The position numbers and the translations under genes were made by a program. A stretch of DNA of 64,000 bases from Variovorax gossypii. Its GTDB lineage: Bacteria; Pseudomonadota; Gammaproteobacteria; Burkholderiales; Burkholderiaceae_C. The stretch covers positions 1,240,001-1,304,000 of the forward strand of contig NZ_RXOE01000001.1 of the NCBI RefSeq assembly GCF_003965815.1, written 5' to 3'. A model generated the notes under the pieces. That model was given only the letters and a program-made list of their open reading frames with translations, did no database searches and was not told where the DNA came from. Of this stretch, positions 43,901-51,817 are shown one piece after another. The stretch's first letter is position 1. Every line of letters begins with the position of its first letter.

Positions 43901-44740
43901 CGCCGCGAAGGCCGTGGTGTTGAGCACGAGCTGCACGTCGTGCTCCGCGCACAGCTCGCGCAGCGTGGACAGGCACAGCGGGTCCTTCAACGAATCGAGC
44001 GCGACCGGCAACGGATTCAGCCCCTGCCCGCTCAGCGCCGCCGCGAGCGCATCGAAAGCCGCCGTGTTGCCCGACAGCAGGTGCGAGCGATAGAACACCA
44101 GCGCCACCACCGGCGCGCCCGCATGCCAGCCGGCGCGCAGGTCGTCGATGCCGGCCACGGTGTGCGCCGCGTCCATGCCGCGCGGCACATGCAGCGCCAC
44201 CTGCGGCAGGCTGCGCGGCGGCAGCGGTGCCTCGCCATGGCCGAGTCCGTGAAAGGCCACCGCGCGCAGGAACTGCATCGCATTGCCGGCCCCGCCGCTG
44301 CGCATGTACTGCCAGAGCTGGCGGCTCACTGCGCGCGGCGCCGTGCCGCGCGCGAGCAGGTCTTCGTCCTCCTGCAGGTCGCCGGAGAACATCGCGAGTT
44401 GCTGGCCCTTGCGCTTCGCCAGCCTCTCGAGCTGCTGCAGCCCGTAGGCCCAGGCCGATTCGGCGCCCAGGTGATCGACCACCACCACGCGCGCATGCTG
44501 CAGCACCTCGTCGACATACAGGTCGAGCGAGGCCGGCTGGCGCAGGTGCATCAGGTTCGCCAGCCGCAGCGACGGATAGCCGGGGTCGGTGGCCGCCAGC
44601 GCGGTGCGCGCGGCGGCGAGCAGCGCGAGCGTGGTGTCGGCCGAGCTGAGCACCACGATGTCGCCCGGCGTCTGGTCGAGACGGGTGACGACGCTGTCGT
44701 CCTCGACGAAGCGTCCGGGCTGGGTGCTCAGCAGGTGCAT
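40931..44740 (-). CDS. cobN: Cobaltochelatase large subunit CobN
   Basis: 1269 residues, the usual size for CobN/ChlH. Family blocks include the central GNLEWLPGKSIALSQACWPD, where the His-containing chelation region VVHVGKHG precedes it; VYPFIVNDPGEGAQAKRRTQ; WMLGLKSAAQLVERHMQEHG; and PKWIDGVKRHGYKGAFEMAA. CobN binds hydrogenobyrinic acid a,c-diamide and receives Co2+ in an ATP-dependent reaction driven by the ATPase subunits, here both from chlD. The start ATG 44740 is 15 bp after cobW; the stop overlaps chlD. Confidence 0.95.
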   Translation of the reverse strand: MHLLSTQPGRFVEDDSVVTRLDQTPGDIVVLSSADTTLALLAAARTALAATDPGYPSLRLANLMHLRQPASLDLYVDEVLQHARVVVVDHLGAESAWAYGLQQLERLAKRKGQQLAMFSGDLQEDEDLLARGTAPRAVSRQLWQYMRSGGAGNAMQFLRAVAFHGLGHGEAPLPPRSLPQVALHVPRGMDAAHTVAGIDDLRAGWHAGAPVVALVFYRSHLLSGNTAAFDALAAALSGQGLNPLPVALDSLKDPLCLSTLRELCAEHDVQLVLNTTAFAALGQGGQGEDVELAGDAPVLQVIVSGGNREDWLADSQGLRPRDIAMQIALPEMDGRIVTRAVSFKGLSHRCELTQTEVVSYQPEPDRIAFVAELARRWCRLRSLRAGEKRIALILANYPGSEGRIGSGVGLDTPASVMAILHAMAAEGYALGEPGSLPADGDALMRRLQEGIANDPAQWAVRPAWQSFGLAEYRACLAKLPEGMAAAIDERWGTPEQDPMLRNGRFMIAGLRLGRVFVGIQPARALGTLGAADYASYHDAELVPPHSYLAFYFWLREAFAIDAVVHVGKHGNLEWLPGKSIALSQACWPDAILGALPNVYPFIVNDPGEGAQAKRRTQAVIVDHLMPPLTRAENHGPMQDLERQVDEYYDALLVDARRAKVLRAQILAAVRAQHLVEELGMPGEEDDAVLARVDAYLCELKETQIRDGLHVFGASPQGRLRRDTLLALARYPAADGAGANAGLLGALSQDLLPDDGFDPLDIDAATPWQGARPALLQSVSTDAWRHHGDTRERLELLAQRLMEEGACPPELPRAAVVMARIDRSLAPALDACGAQELLQLCRALQGRFVPPGPSGSPSRGRPDVLPTGRNFYAVDTRAIPTPTAWMLGLKSAAQLVERHMQEHGDYPAALGLSVWGTATMRTGGDDLAQAFALIGVRPKWAPGSQRVVDFEVLPTVGLGRPRIDVTLRISGFFRDAFPNAVQMFDAAVQAVAAQEDEDEERNPIRARILREAAALEAQGVAPEAARTQAGWRVFGSAPGSYGSGLQPLFDRGDWQTDDDLSRAYVGGSAHAYGQGSDGVPAAGALVRRLRAMNVVMQNQDSREHDLLDSNDYYQFQGGMAAAVRHLSGRQPAMYHGDHGNPQAPRVRTLKEEIGRVIRSRVVNPKWIDGVKRHGYKGAFEMAATVDYLFGFDATARVVGDHQYAMVAEAYVLDEATRDFVNEHNPRALTDMLNRLLEAMQRGLWQSPGDYRAQLENLLLDHEQRMEGIPR

Positions 44741-44755
44741 GCGATCAAGGCAGCG

Positions 44756-45820
44756 TCAGGCGGCGACCGCGCTCACCTCGTCGAGCGCCTTGCGCAGCGC
44801 CGCCTCGTCGAGGTCTTCGCCGATGAACACGAGCCGCGTGCGCTGCGCCTCGCCGTCGCGCCAGCGGCGGTCGAAATGGTGGTCGAAGCGGCGGCCCACG
44901 CCCTGCACCAGCAGGCGCATCGGCTTGCCCGGAACGGCGACGAAGCCCTTCACGCGGTAGATGGTGTGCTGCTCGACCAGCTTGCCGAGCACGGCGAGCA
45001 GGCCGTCGCGGTCCACGGGCGGCAGCTCGATCACGAGCGAGTCGAACTCGTCGTGGTCGTGGTCTTCCTCGTGGTCGTGGTGGCTCTCGCGCAGGTGGAT
45101 GGTGGCCTCGGCCGCGCGGCCCTGGCCCAGCAGCAGCGCGAGCGGCAGCTTGCCTTCGCTGGCGGCGACGATCTTCACCTCGGGCGGCAGCTCTTCGCGC
45201 ACCAGCGCCTCGACCTTGGCGCGCGCGGCGTCGTCCATCAGGTCGGTCTTGTTGAGCACCACAAGGTCGGCGGCGGAGAGCTGGTCTTCGAACAGCTCGT
45301 GCAGCGGCGATTCGTGGTCGAGGTTGGGGTCGGCGCGGCGGGCTTCGTCCACGGCCTCGGGGTTCTCGGCGAACTGGCCCGAGGCGGCGGCCGGGCCGTC
45401 GACCACGGTGACGACCGAGTCGACGGTGAAGATGTTGGCGATGTCCGGCCACTGGAAGGCCTGCACCAGCGGCTTCGGCAGCGCGAGGCCCGAGGTCTCG
45501 ATGAGCACCGCGTCGAGTTCGCCGCGCCGCTCGGCCAGCTGCAGCATCACGGGCAGGAACTCTTCCTGCACGGTGCAGCAGACGCAGCCGTTGGCCAGTT
45601 CGTAGAGCGCGCCTTCGCGCTCGTTGCCTTCGTCGTCGCAGCCGATGCCGCAGCCACGCAGGATTTCTCCGTCGATGCCCAGCTCGCCGAACTCGTTGAC
45701 GATCACCGCGATGCGGCGGCCTTCGGCGTTGCCGAGGATGTGGCGCAGCAGCGTGGTCTTGCCGCTGCCGAGGAAGCCCGTGACGATGGTGACGGGGATC
45801 TTGGCGTTGCTTGAGGTCAT
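44756..45820 (-). CDS. cobW: CobW-type GTP-dependent metal chaperone
   Basis: 354 residues from ATG 45820. VTIVTGFLGSGKTTLLRHIL is the Walker A of COG0523 GTPases, GCVCCTV holds the CxCC metal-binding motif, and VVLNKTDLMDD the NKxD guanine-specificity motif. HHDHEEDHDHDE (residues ~249-260) is a His-rich metal-binding tract, and the C-terminal CobW_C domain ends in DLDEAALRKALDEV. CobW binds Co2+ with GTP and is proposed to hand it to the chelatase. It sits directly before cobN. Confidence 0.94.
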   Translation of the reverse strand: MTSSNAKIPVTIVTGFLGSGKTTLLRHILGNAEGRRIAVIVNEFGELGIDGEILRGCGIGCDDEGNEREGALYELANGCVCCTVQEEFLPVMLQLAERRGELDAVLIETSGLALPKPLVQAFQWPDIANIFTVDSVVTVVDGPAAASGQFAENPEAVDEARRADPNLDHESPLHELFEDQLSAADLVVLNKTDLMDDAARAKVEALVREELPPEVKIVAASEGKLPLALLLGQGRAAEATIHLRESHHDHEEDHDHDEFDSLVIELPPVDRDGLLAVLGKLVEQHTIYRVKGFVAVPGKPMRLLVQGVGRRFDHHFDRRWRDGEAQRTRLVFIGEDLDEAALRKALDEVSAVAA

Positions 45821-45872
45821 GGGGTGGATTCTTTCAGGCGCCTGCGGGCGGCGCGCAGCCGGCAAGGCGAAA

Positions 45873-45936
45873 GTGGCGCCGGATGATTCCGGCGCCACTG
45901 ATGGTGATGAATGGCCTCCCCGGCGCAAAGCCGGGG
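45873..45936 (-). repeat. Two intercistronic hairpins between cbiM and cobW
   Basis: The 135-bp gap contains a perfect 11-bp stem (45873-45883 with 45888-45898, TGAT loop) and a second 7-bp stem (45918-45924 with 45930-45936, GCAAA loop). Neither is followed by a run of T on the minus strand, so they are more likely mRNA processing or stability elements than full terminators. Confidence 0.7.
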
Positions 45937-45955
45937 AATCGACGACAGAAGGCGA

Positions 45956-46633
45956 TCAGACGCCGCCGTACAGGCGGCGCTCGACGAAGACGGAGCCCTG
46001 CAGCCGGCGCCAGGCCTTGGCCGCTGCCAGCACGCCCAGGTCGACCAGCGGCTCGACGAGCACGACGGTCATGTAGGCAGCGCCGAAGCTGGCGATCTGG
46101 CTCATGTTCTCGATGCCGGTGCCGCGCCCGTACAGCGCCCAGAAACCGACCCACACCACGATGCCGCCCTGGTAGGCCACCGACAGCTTGAAGGCCTGCT
46201 GGTAGCCGATGTCCACGTAGGCCAGCTTCTCGGGAATGATCCGGCGGGCCAGTGCGGAAGTCGCGAACAGCGGCACCAGCAGGGTCGTGACGTTCATGCC
46301 GTACTGCGGAATGTCCTGCGGCTCGAAGAACAGGCCCTGGATCAGCAGGCCGCCCGCAAGGCCGATGGCGGCGGGCGCCAGCCCGAACACCAGCAGCAGC
46401 GTGGTGCCGAGGATCAGGTGCACTTCAGACACGCCCACGGGGTGGTGCGGGAACACCTCGAAGAAGCAGAACACCAGCGCGATGGCGATGGCCGAGCGCA
46501 GCAACAGGGCGGCGGGGCCGTCCTTCACGAGAGTCTGGAACGCGACCTTGCCCGTGTAGGCAAGAGCGGCTGCCGCCGTCGCGTAGCTGAGGAATATCTT
46601 GGATCCGTCGACTAGACCTGGTTCGATGTGCAT
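45956..46633 (-). CDS. CbiM-like cobalt uptake membrane protein
   Basis: 225 residues from ATG 46633. The mature N-terminus MHIEPGLVDGSK is the conserved metal-binding start of CbiM/NikM proteins, in which the amino terminus and His2 coordinate Co2+ or Ni2+. Six or so hydrophobic segments follow, with FEVFPHHPVGVSEVHLILG and LGAAPAAI-like GLAPAAIGLAGGLLIQGLFF resembling the CbiM substrate-binding core. CbiN, CbiQ and CbiO are not present, so it is an orphan like those proposed to act alone or with a foreign ECF module. The operon position between a PepSY protein and CobW supports Co2+ import. Confidence 0.87.
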   Translation of the reverse strand: MHIEPGLVDGSKIFLSYATAAAALAYTGKVAFQTLVKDGPAALLLRSAIAIALVFCFFEVFPHHPVGVSEVHLILGTTLLLVFGLAPAAIGLAGGLLIQGLFFEPQDIPQYGMNVTTLLVPLFATSALARRIIPEKLAYVDIGYQQAFKLSVAYQGGIVVWVGFWALYGRGTGIENMSQIASFGAAYMTVVLVEPLVDLGVLAAAKAWRRLQGSVFVERRLYGGV

Positions 46634-46706
46634 CGAGCACCTCCTGAAATGCACCGTGGTGCGAAAGTTGATTGTTGGTGGATGGGCTGGCGCACGCAAG
46701 CCCCCG

Positions 46707-48248
46707 TCATGGACGCTGGAGCGCGCGCTGCGCTCCCTGCATGGCCGTCGCCGGCCGGGGCTTTCGCCGCAACCGTCGCCAGCCGATCACGACGCCGCTG
46801 GCCGAAGCCACGGCGCCGACGATGGAAAGCAGCCACATCACGAGATCCCAGGCCGGCCTGTACTGGATGAGCCAGGGGAAGTCGAGGCTGTGCGCCGCAT
46901 TGAAGAGCCAGCGGCGCAGGCGCGAGTTGCCGTCGCTGCTGCCCGCGACCTGGCCGCTGGCCGGGTCGATGTAGATCCAGCTGCGCGCCGGGTCGTCGAA
47001 CTGCACGCGCCATACGGGCACGATGCGCTCGCGGTGGTGGCCGTACCAGTGGAAGTCTTCACGGGTCTGCAGCGTGGCCCCGGTGATGGCGTATCCGGGC
47101 CGCAGGCGGGCCGCGGCGCGCAAGATGTCGTCCTTCGCGATGACGGCCGGCTCGCCGGTGACTGCATCGACCACGCGCACCCGCGCTTTCGCATCGCGCA
47201 GCTGCAGCAGCGGCCTGCCGTCGAACCACAGCAGCACGGCCTCGCGCGCGGCAGCCTCGCCCTCGCCCGCCGGCAGCGAAGCCAGCGGCCACGGGAACGG
47301 CGACTTGCCGACACCCGTGTAGCCCGCCATCGCCGCCGCGTCGCCCGCCCCGCGCTGGAACCAGCCGTTGGGGTTCATCGACAGCCAGCCGCTGACGATC
47401 CACGTCAGCACGAAGAAGCCGCCGACCAGCCCCGCGATGTGGTGCCAGGCCATCCAACCCGAGTACGGCGTGACCGCACCGTTGCGGAACCTGCGGCGCA
47501 GCCGCACCCGCAGGATGCCGATGACGATGCCCGTCACCGCCGAGACGATGCAGGCGGCCGACAGCCACACCACCACGTCGTGCCACAGCGGCGGATCGGC
47601 GCGCAGCGGCGTGAAGTAGATCCAGTGCGGCACCGAGCCCAGCCAGTTCCAGAAGCGTTCGGAGCGCGTGGTGTCGCGCACCACCTCGCCGTTGACCTGC
47701 GACACGTAGAGCTCGGTGCCCGCCTCGTCGCCGACCTCGATGCGGTGCAGCGGGCGCAGCGGGTTCAGGCCCTGCGGCACGGTCCACTGGTCGCGCTCCA
47801 GCGTCTCGGCCCAGTGCGCGCCGGCGTGACCCGAGAAGGCGCGCGCGATGGCTTCGGCCTGCGCGGCATCGACCGGGCCGGGCACATGGCCGTCGCGCGC
47901 CGACACGGTGTGCCGGCCACCGCGCGCATCGACGATGCGCCAGACGGGGCTGGCACCGTCTCCGCCCTGCATCTCCAGCACCATGCGACGCGGCGGGCGC
48001 GACCGTGCATCCTTCGGCAGCGCATCGAGCGCGATCGCGGGCGGCACCACCGCCTGGTCGAAACGCAGCGGAGAGAGCCCCGCGAGCCGCTCCTGGTCCG
48101 TGAGGTTGGGATACCCCACGTACATCATGACCACGCCTGAGACGAACCACATGACGAACAGCAGGCAGCCGCCGATGCCCAGCCACCGGTGCGTCCAGTA
48201 GAGCCAGTGCCGGATGCGCGGCCAGGCGCGGCGCCATGCGGAGGTCAT
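46707..48248 (-). CDS. PepSY-associated inner-membrane protein (reductase-like)
   Basis: 513 residues from ATG 48248. WLYWTHRWLGIGGCLLFVMW is the first transmembrane helix with the His typical of PepSY_TM proteins. Further helices follow at SAACIVSAVTGIVIGILRVR, HHIAGLVGGFFVLTWIVSGW and near the C-terminus, with PepSY-like periplasmic segments between (SQVNGEVVRDTTRSERFWNW, IYIDPASGQVAG). Related PiuB/FoxB/FsrB proteins reduce metal-siderophore complexes at the inner membrane. Here it lies 23 bp after the TonB receptor, suggesting reductive release of the ligand that the receptor imports. Confidence 0.88.
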   Translation of the reverse strand: MTSAWRRAWPRIRHWLYWTHRWLGIGGCLLFVMWFVSGVVMMYVGYPNLTDQERLAGLSPLRFDQAVVPPAIALDALPKDARSRPPRRMVLEMQGGDGASPVWRIVDARGGRHTVSARDGHVPGPVDAAQAEAIARAFSGHAGAHWAETLERDQWTVPQGLNPLRPLHRIEVGDEAGTELYVSQVNGEVVRDTTRSERFWNWLGSVPHWIYFTPLRADPPLWHDVVVWLSAACIVSAVTGIVIGILRVRLRRRFRNGAVTPYSGWMAWHHIAGLVGGFFVLTWIVSGWLSMNPNGWFQRGAGDAAAMAGYTGVGKSPFPWPLASLPAGEGEAAAREAVLLWFDGRPLLQLRDAKARVRVVDAVTGEPAVIAKDDILRAAARLRPGYAITGATLQTREDFHWYGHHRERIVPVWRVQFDDPARSWIYIDPASGQVAGSSDGNSRLRRWLFNAAHSLDFPWLIQYRPAWDLVMWLLSIVGAVASASGVVIGWRRLRRKPRPATAMQGAQRALQRP

Positions 48249-48271
48249 GCGTTCCCGGTCCTGTCTGCCAT

Positions 48272-50479
48272 TCAGAAGCTGACCAGCGCCGACAGCTCGA
48301 AGGAGCGCGGACGCCCCAGCAGCCACTGGTTGCCGCCGTTAGAGAACGACACCGGGTAGCGCCGGTCGGCCAGGTTGTAGGCACGCAGCGCGAGCTTGAG
48401 CGACGGGTTCGCCTGCCAGCTCACGCCCGCGTCGGCCACGGTGTACGAACCGATCCTGCGCGAGTTGGCCGCATCGACCTGGCGCGGGCCGACGTAGCGC
48501 ACGCCGACGTCGGCCTCCCACTGCGGCAGGAAGCGCCAGGTGAGCCAGATGTTCGCGGCCTCCTCGGGCACGCCGGTGGGCGTGTTGCCCGCGCGCGAAA
48601 CCAGCCTGCCGCTGGCGACTTCGTTGAAGTCGTCATAGCGCGCGCGCAGCTTGGTGGCGTTGGCCTCCAGCCGCAGCGTGGAACTGAGCGCCAGGTCGAG
48701 CGTGGCCTCGATGCCTTGCGAAGACTGGCTGCCGACCTGCTGGGTGACGGTCGGGTCGATGGCGTCGCGCGAGAGCAGCTTGTTCTTCTTGATGCTGTAC
48801 GCGGCCACGGTCCAGGCGCCGCGGTTGTCCGCGAGCTGGCGCTTGTAGCCGACTTCGACCTGCCTGCCGGTGCTGAGGTCGAAGGCCGCTTGCGAGGCCG
48901 AGGTGGTCACCAGCGAGCCCAGCGGATCGGCCGCACGCGCAATCTGCGCGTAGAACGACTGCGAGGCGTCCGGCGCGTAGACCACGCCGAGACGGCCGGT
49001 GGCGTACTCGAAGGTCTTGCCGAAGCTGTTGGCGGCGTTCTGCAAGTCGGTGCGCGCGACCTTCGCGTGGTCCCAGCGCAGGCTGCCCACCACCGACCAC
49101 TGTTCGTCGAAGGCCAGCTTGTCCTCGGCGAAGAAGGCGTAGGTGCTGGTCTTCGTCTTGTAGCGCGGCGTGTAGGCCACGGGCGAGGCGTAGTAGCCCG
49201 GGTTGAAGACGAAGGGGTCGACCACCGAGCGGCCGCCGTAAGGCGAATCGTTGGTGTGCGTGAAGTCGATGCGGTTCGCGTCGAAGCCCACCAGCACCTG
49301 GTTGGCGAGGCCGAACAGCCGGTGCCTGAAGGTGGCGTCGGTGCGGTTGCCGATCTGCTCCTGGTCGTGGCCGATCTCCAGGTAGTCGCCGCGCGTCACG
49401 CGACGGGTGATGGCGTTGTAGGTGTAGGTCTCGCTGTTGCGCCAGTGGCGCTTGCTCTCCAGCCGGTAGAGCTGGTTGCGCACGGTGACGGATTCGTTGG
49501 GCGTCCACTGGGCGTCGAGGCGGGTCCACTTGTCGCGGTACTTGATCTCGGCGTCGTCCACGTTGTAGTTCTGGCGCAGGGTCTGGCTGCTCAGGCGGCC
49601 GTCGATCAGCGGCACGCCGTAGTAGCGCTGCGGCGACTGCCGGCCCTCGTCGTGCGAGAGCGTGAACTGCAGCTGCGGGGATACGTCCAGCCGCACGGCC
49701 GCGCTCACGGCAAGGCTCTCGGCCTCGCCGCGCTGCATGAAGCCGTCGGTGTTGCGCTGGCTGATGTCGAAGCGGTACGAAAGCCTGTCGTCGATCGCCC
49801 CGCCGCTGCCGAAGGCCACCTGTCGCGTGGCGTCGGAGCCCAGCGTGACCAGCGCTTCATTGCGGATCGGGCCGCGCGTGGGCTTCTTCGGCACCACGTT
49901 GATCGCGCCGCCGATGGCGCCCTCGCCGTACATCACCGAGGCCGCGCCGCGCAGCACCTCGATGCGGTCGGCAGACCAGGTGTCGAAGGGGAAGGTGACG
50001 GTGCCCGCACCCGCGAAGAGGCGCGTGCCGTCGAAGAGCTGCATCACCGAACCGTGGCCCAGGAAGCCGCGAGCCCCCAGCGCGGTGCCGCCGTTGCCCG
50101 GGCCCGGCGCGCCGGTGATGCCGGTGGCTCGGGTGACGGCATCGACCACCGAGACGTCGCCGCGCGCGCGGATGGTGTCGCCCGTCAGCACCTCGATGCT
50201 GGCCGGCGTCTCCAGCGGCGTGAGGCCGAGGCGGCTGCCGGTCTGGGTGGGCTCGTCGATGGCCAGCGGCACGTGCCGGTCGGCCTCCACCTGTATGGGC
50301 TTGAGGCTCTGGCCGCCGCCGACGACTGTTTCGTCCTGGGATTGCGCCAGGGCCACCGAAGGCCCGAAAACCAGCCCCAATCCCAATGAAATGCCCGAAA
50401 GGCCCGAAAGACCCGAAAGGCGTGTCCTGCGCGGTGGCGGCACACCCTTGCGATCGCGCCGCGGCGATGCATGACCCAT
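48272..50479 (-). CDS. TonB-dependent outer-membrane receptor under B12 riboswitch control
   Basis: 735 residues from ATG 50479, chosen for its GGAGGAG ribosome-binding site. An N-terminal signal region ends in SVALAQSQ. The plug domain has ETPASIEVLTGDTIRARGDV, GFLGHGSVMQLFDGTRLFAG and RIEVLRGAASVMYGEGAIGG. A 22-strand barrel ends in SFELSALVSF with a terminal Phe. By sequence it resembles siderophore receptors, but regulation by a cobalamin riboswitch and the downstream cobalt genes argue for a corrinoid or cobalt-chelate ligand. It heads an operon running to chlD at 39217. Confidence 0.9.
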   Translation of the reverse strand: MGHASPRRDRKGVPPPRRTRLSGLSGLSGISLGLGLVFGPSVALAQSQDETVVGGGQSLKPIQVEADRHVPLAIDEPTQTGSRLGLTPLETPASIEVLTGDTIRARGDVSVVDAVTRATGITGAPGPGNGGTALGARGFLGHGSVMQLFDGTRLFAGAGTVTFPFDTWSADRIEVLRGAASVMYGEGAIGGAINVVPKKPTRGPIRNEALVTLGSDATRQVAFGSGGAIDDRLSYRFDISQRNTDGFMQRGEAESLAVSAAVRLDVSPQLQFTLSHDEGRQSPQRYYGVPLIDGRLSSQTLRQNYNVDDAEIKYRDKWTRLDAQWTPNESVTVRNQLYRLESKRHWRNSETYTYNAITRRVTRGDYLEIGHDQEQIGNRTDATFRHRLFGLANQVLVGFDANRIDFTHTNDSPYGGRSVVDPFVFNPGYYASPVAYTPRYKTKTSTYAFFAEDKLAFDEQWSVVGSLRWDHAKVARTDLQNAANSFGKTFEYATGRLGVVYAPDASQSFYAQIARAADPLGSLVTTSASQAAFDLSTGRQVEVGYKRQLADNRGAWTVAAYSIKKNKLLSRDAIDPTVTQQVGSQSSQGIEATLDLALSSTLRLEANATKLRARYDDFNEVASGRLVSRAGNTPTGVPEEAANIWLTWRFLPQWEADVGVRYVGPRQVDAANSRRIGSYTVADAGVSWQANPSLKLALRAYNLADRRYPVSFSNGGNQWLLGRPRSFELSALVSF

Positions 50480-50494
50480 GTAGCTTCTCCTCCG

Positions 50495-50512
50495 GCCTGC
50501 GTCCCCGCAGGC
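50495..50512 (-). repeat. Hairpin beside the TonB receptor ribosome-binding site
   Basis: GCCTGCG (50512-50506, minus strand) pairs with CGCAGGC (50501-50495) around a GGGA loop and ends 1-2 nt before the GGAGGAG ribosome-binding site. It could be part of the riboswitch expression platform, controlling access of ribosomes. Confidence 0.6.
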
Positions 50513-50619
50513 TCCCGACCGATGAAGGACGCGGCGGAAGAAGAGGCGAAGGGACTGCGGCGGCTCGGGGGCGAGGGATGCGGCAGGCCCGGACACGCAC
50601 TCCCGCAGCGTCCGAAGGC

Positions 50620-50897
50620 GGTTGCGAGGGCCGGTATCCGGGCTTGCGGAGCGCCGCGGCGTGCTTCATGTGGAGGCACGCCACGACGGAAATCCTCGCC
50701 TTCCCACGCCGAAGCGCAGTGGCTGCCCGTGCCAACCGAGATGGCACGTGCGTGAGGGTTTCCAGATCCGCTGACCGTTGCGGGGGCAGCGCAGGAATTG
50801 ACGCATCGATCGATCAAGAGAACGACGACGCGGCGCACCTGCTTCCCGTTTAACCCCGTCGCCATGGATGAGATGGCGTGCGGGGCACCTTCGAACC
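50620..50897 (-). promoter_or_regulatory. Cobalamin (AdoCbl) riboswitch
   Basis: Read on the minus strand, the conserved parts occur in order: GGTTCGAAGGTGCC (P1/P3 start), GGTTAAACGGGAAGCAGGTG, CTGCCCCCGCAACGGT (the most diagnostic block), GCAGCCACTGCG, GGGAAGGCGAGG, and the B12 box AAGCCCGGATACCGGCC at 50645-50629. P1 closes by GGTTCGA (50897-50891) with TCG-C-AACC (50627-50620). It lies 140 bp before the TonB receptor start and should repress the operon when cobalamin is plentiful. It also accounts for most of the 507-bp gap between 50479 and 50987. Confidence 0.92.
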
Positions 50898-50986
50898 GTG
50901 TTGCCCGGCGCGGTTAATGAAAACTGCCGCACCGGAACGGCGGGATTATAGGTAGCACCCCCTCGAGAGGGGCCGCGCCGCGGGCT

Positions 50987-51208
50987 TCAGCCGGGCTTTC
51001 CGTCGGGCCCGAACAGCCGCCGCATCATGGCCACGCCGGCCACCAGGGCGTTCGAATAGGTGGCGTAGGGCTCGTGGGCGGCTTCGAGCGGCACGTAGAC
51101 GTGGGAGGTTTCGCCGGGCGTGTCGTCCACGGCCTCCATCAGCACCCAGTAGAACTCGCCCGCCTCCAGTTCGTGGACGGTGAGTGCGATGTTTCTGGGT
51201 GAGGGCAT
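50987..51208 (-). CDS. Small unknown protein (73 residues)
   Basis: The product has no signal peptide or membrane segment. It is acidic, with a compact pattern: IALTVHELEAGEFYWVLMEA, DTPGETSHVYVPLEAAHEPY and YSNALVAGVAMMRRLFG. The mix of beta-strand and a late helix suggests a small folded cytoplasmic domain. I do not recognise the family. It is read away from the TonB receptor region and is followed by nothing obvious on its strand before the riboswitch. Confidence 0.6.
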   Translation of the reverse strand: MPSPRNIALTVHELEAGEFYWVLMEAVDDTPGETSHVYVPLEAAHEPYATYSNALVAGVAMMRRLFGPDGKPG

Positions 51209-51378
51209 GGTGCAAGGATGAATGTGCTGCCTGACTACTGGATGAACAGGAAATGCACGGGCGTGGTTGACAGAGCTTTCGGGGTTCTCCTACAGAGCAC
51301 GCCCCGGGTGCGACCTAATGTTGTATCAACAGGGACTCACGAGACTCCAAGAAGAACCGACCAAGAACAGGAGGCAGC

Positions 51379-51783
51379 ATGAAGCACTTCACTCTTGAAC
51401 CCGGCATGCGATCGAGCATCGGCGGCGCCTTCTACCCGACCGGCTACTCGATGGTGATGTTCCCCAGCGCCGAGGATGCGGACCGCATCGGCCACCGCCT
51501 GATCGAAAAAGGCATGAGCGGCGACGAGGTCTACCTGCTTCCAGCCGAGACGGTTCTCGCGGAGATCGTCCCGACCGTGAGGTCGGCCGACAGCCCCCTG
51601 CCCTCCGCCGGCACCGACGCGGCCACGGTGCGCGCCTATGCCAAGCTGGCGAAAGAGGGCCATACCGGCCTGCTCGTCAGGACGAAGGACGGCGCGGCCG
51701 CCGAACGGCTGATGGAGCTGGTGCGAACCGTGCCCTACTCCATCGCCCAGCGCTACCGCACGCTGGTGATCGAGGACCTCTGA
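51379..51783 (+). CDS. Unknown protein with possible ferredoxin-like fold
   Basis: 134 residues, with an AACAGGAGG ribosome-binding site just before ATG 51379. The segment GYSMVMFPSAEDADRIGHRL (residues ~21-40) followed by GDEVYLLPAETVLAEI, and later GHTGLLVRTKDGAAAERLME, suggests repeated beta-alpha units, as in proteins annotated as RNA-binding or general stress proteins. I do not recognise the family. A 24-nt imperfect hairpin follows at 51788-51811 and may end transcription between this gene and the convergent antiporter gene. Confidence 0.65.
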   Translation: MKHFTLEPGMRSSIGGAFYPTGYSMVMFPSAEDADRIGHRLIEKGMSGDEVYLLPAETVLAEIVPTVRSADSPLPSAGTDAATVRAYAKLAKEGHTGLLVRTKDGAAAERLMELVRTVPYSIAQRYRTLVIEDL

Positions 51784-51817
51784 AGTCCTGAAGGGAAAGA
51801 GTCCCTTTCAGGGGCCC

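Noticed and set aside
40787..45814. Very long open frame on the plus strand (about 1675 codons) opposite chlD, cobN and cobW
   Set aside because: It is antisense to well-matched cobN/cobW/chlD coding sequence; in high-GC DNA the reverse frame lacks stop codons. The translation is His/Arg/Val-rich without any domain.
51788..51811. Hairpin between the unknown gene at 51379 and the antiporter gene
   Set aside because: The stem has a bulge and no poly-T tail, so I mention it only under the gene entry.
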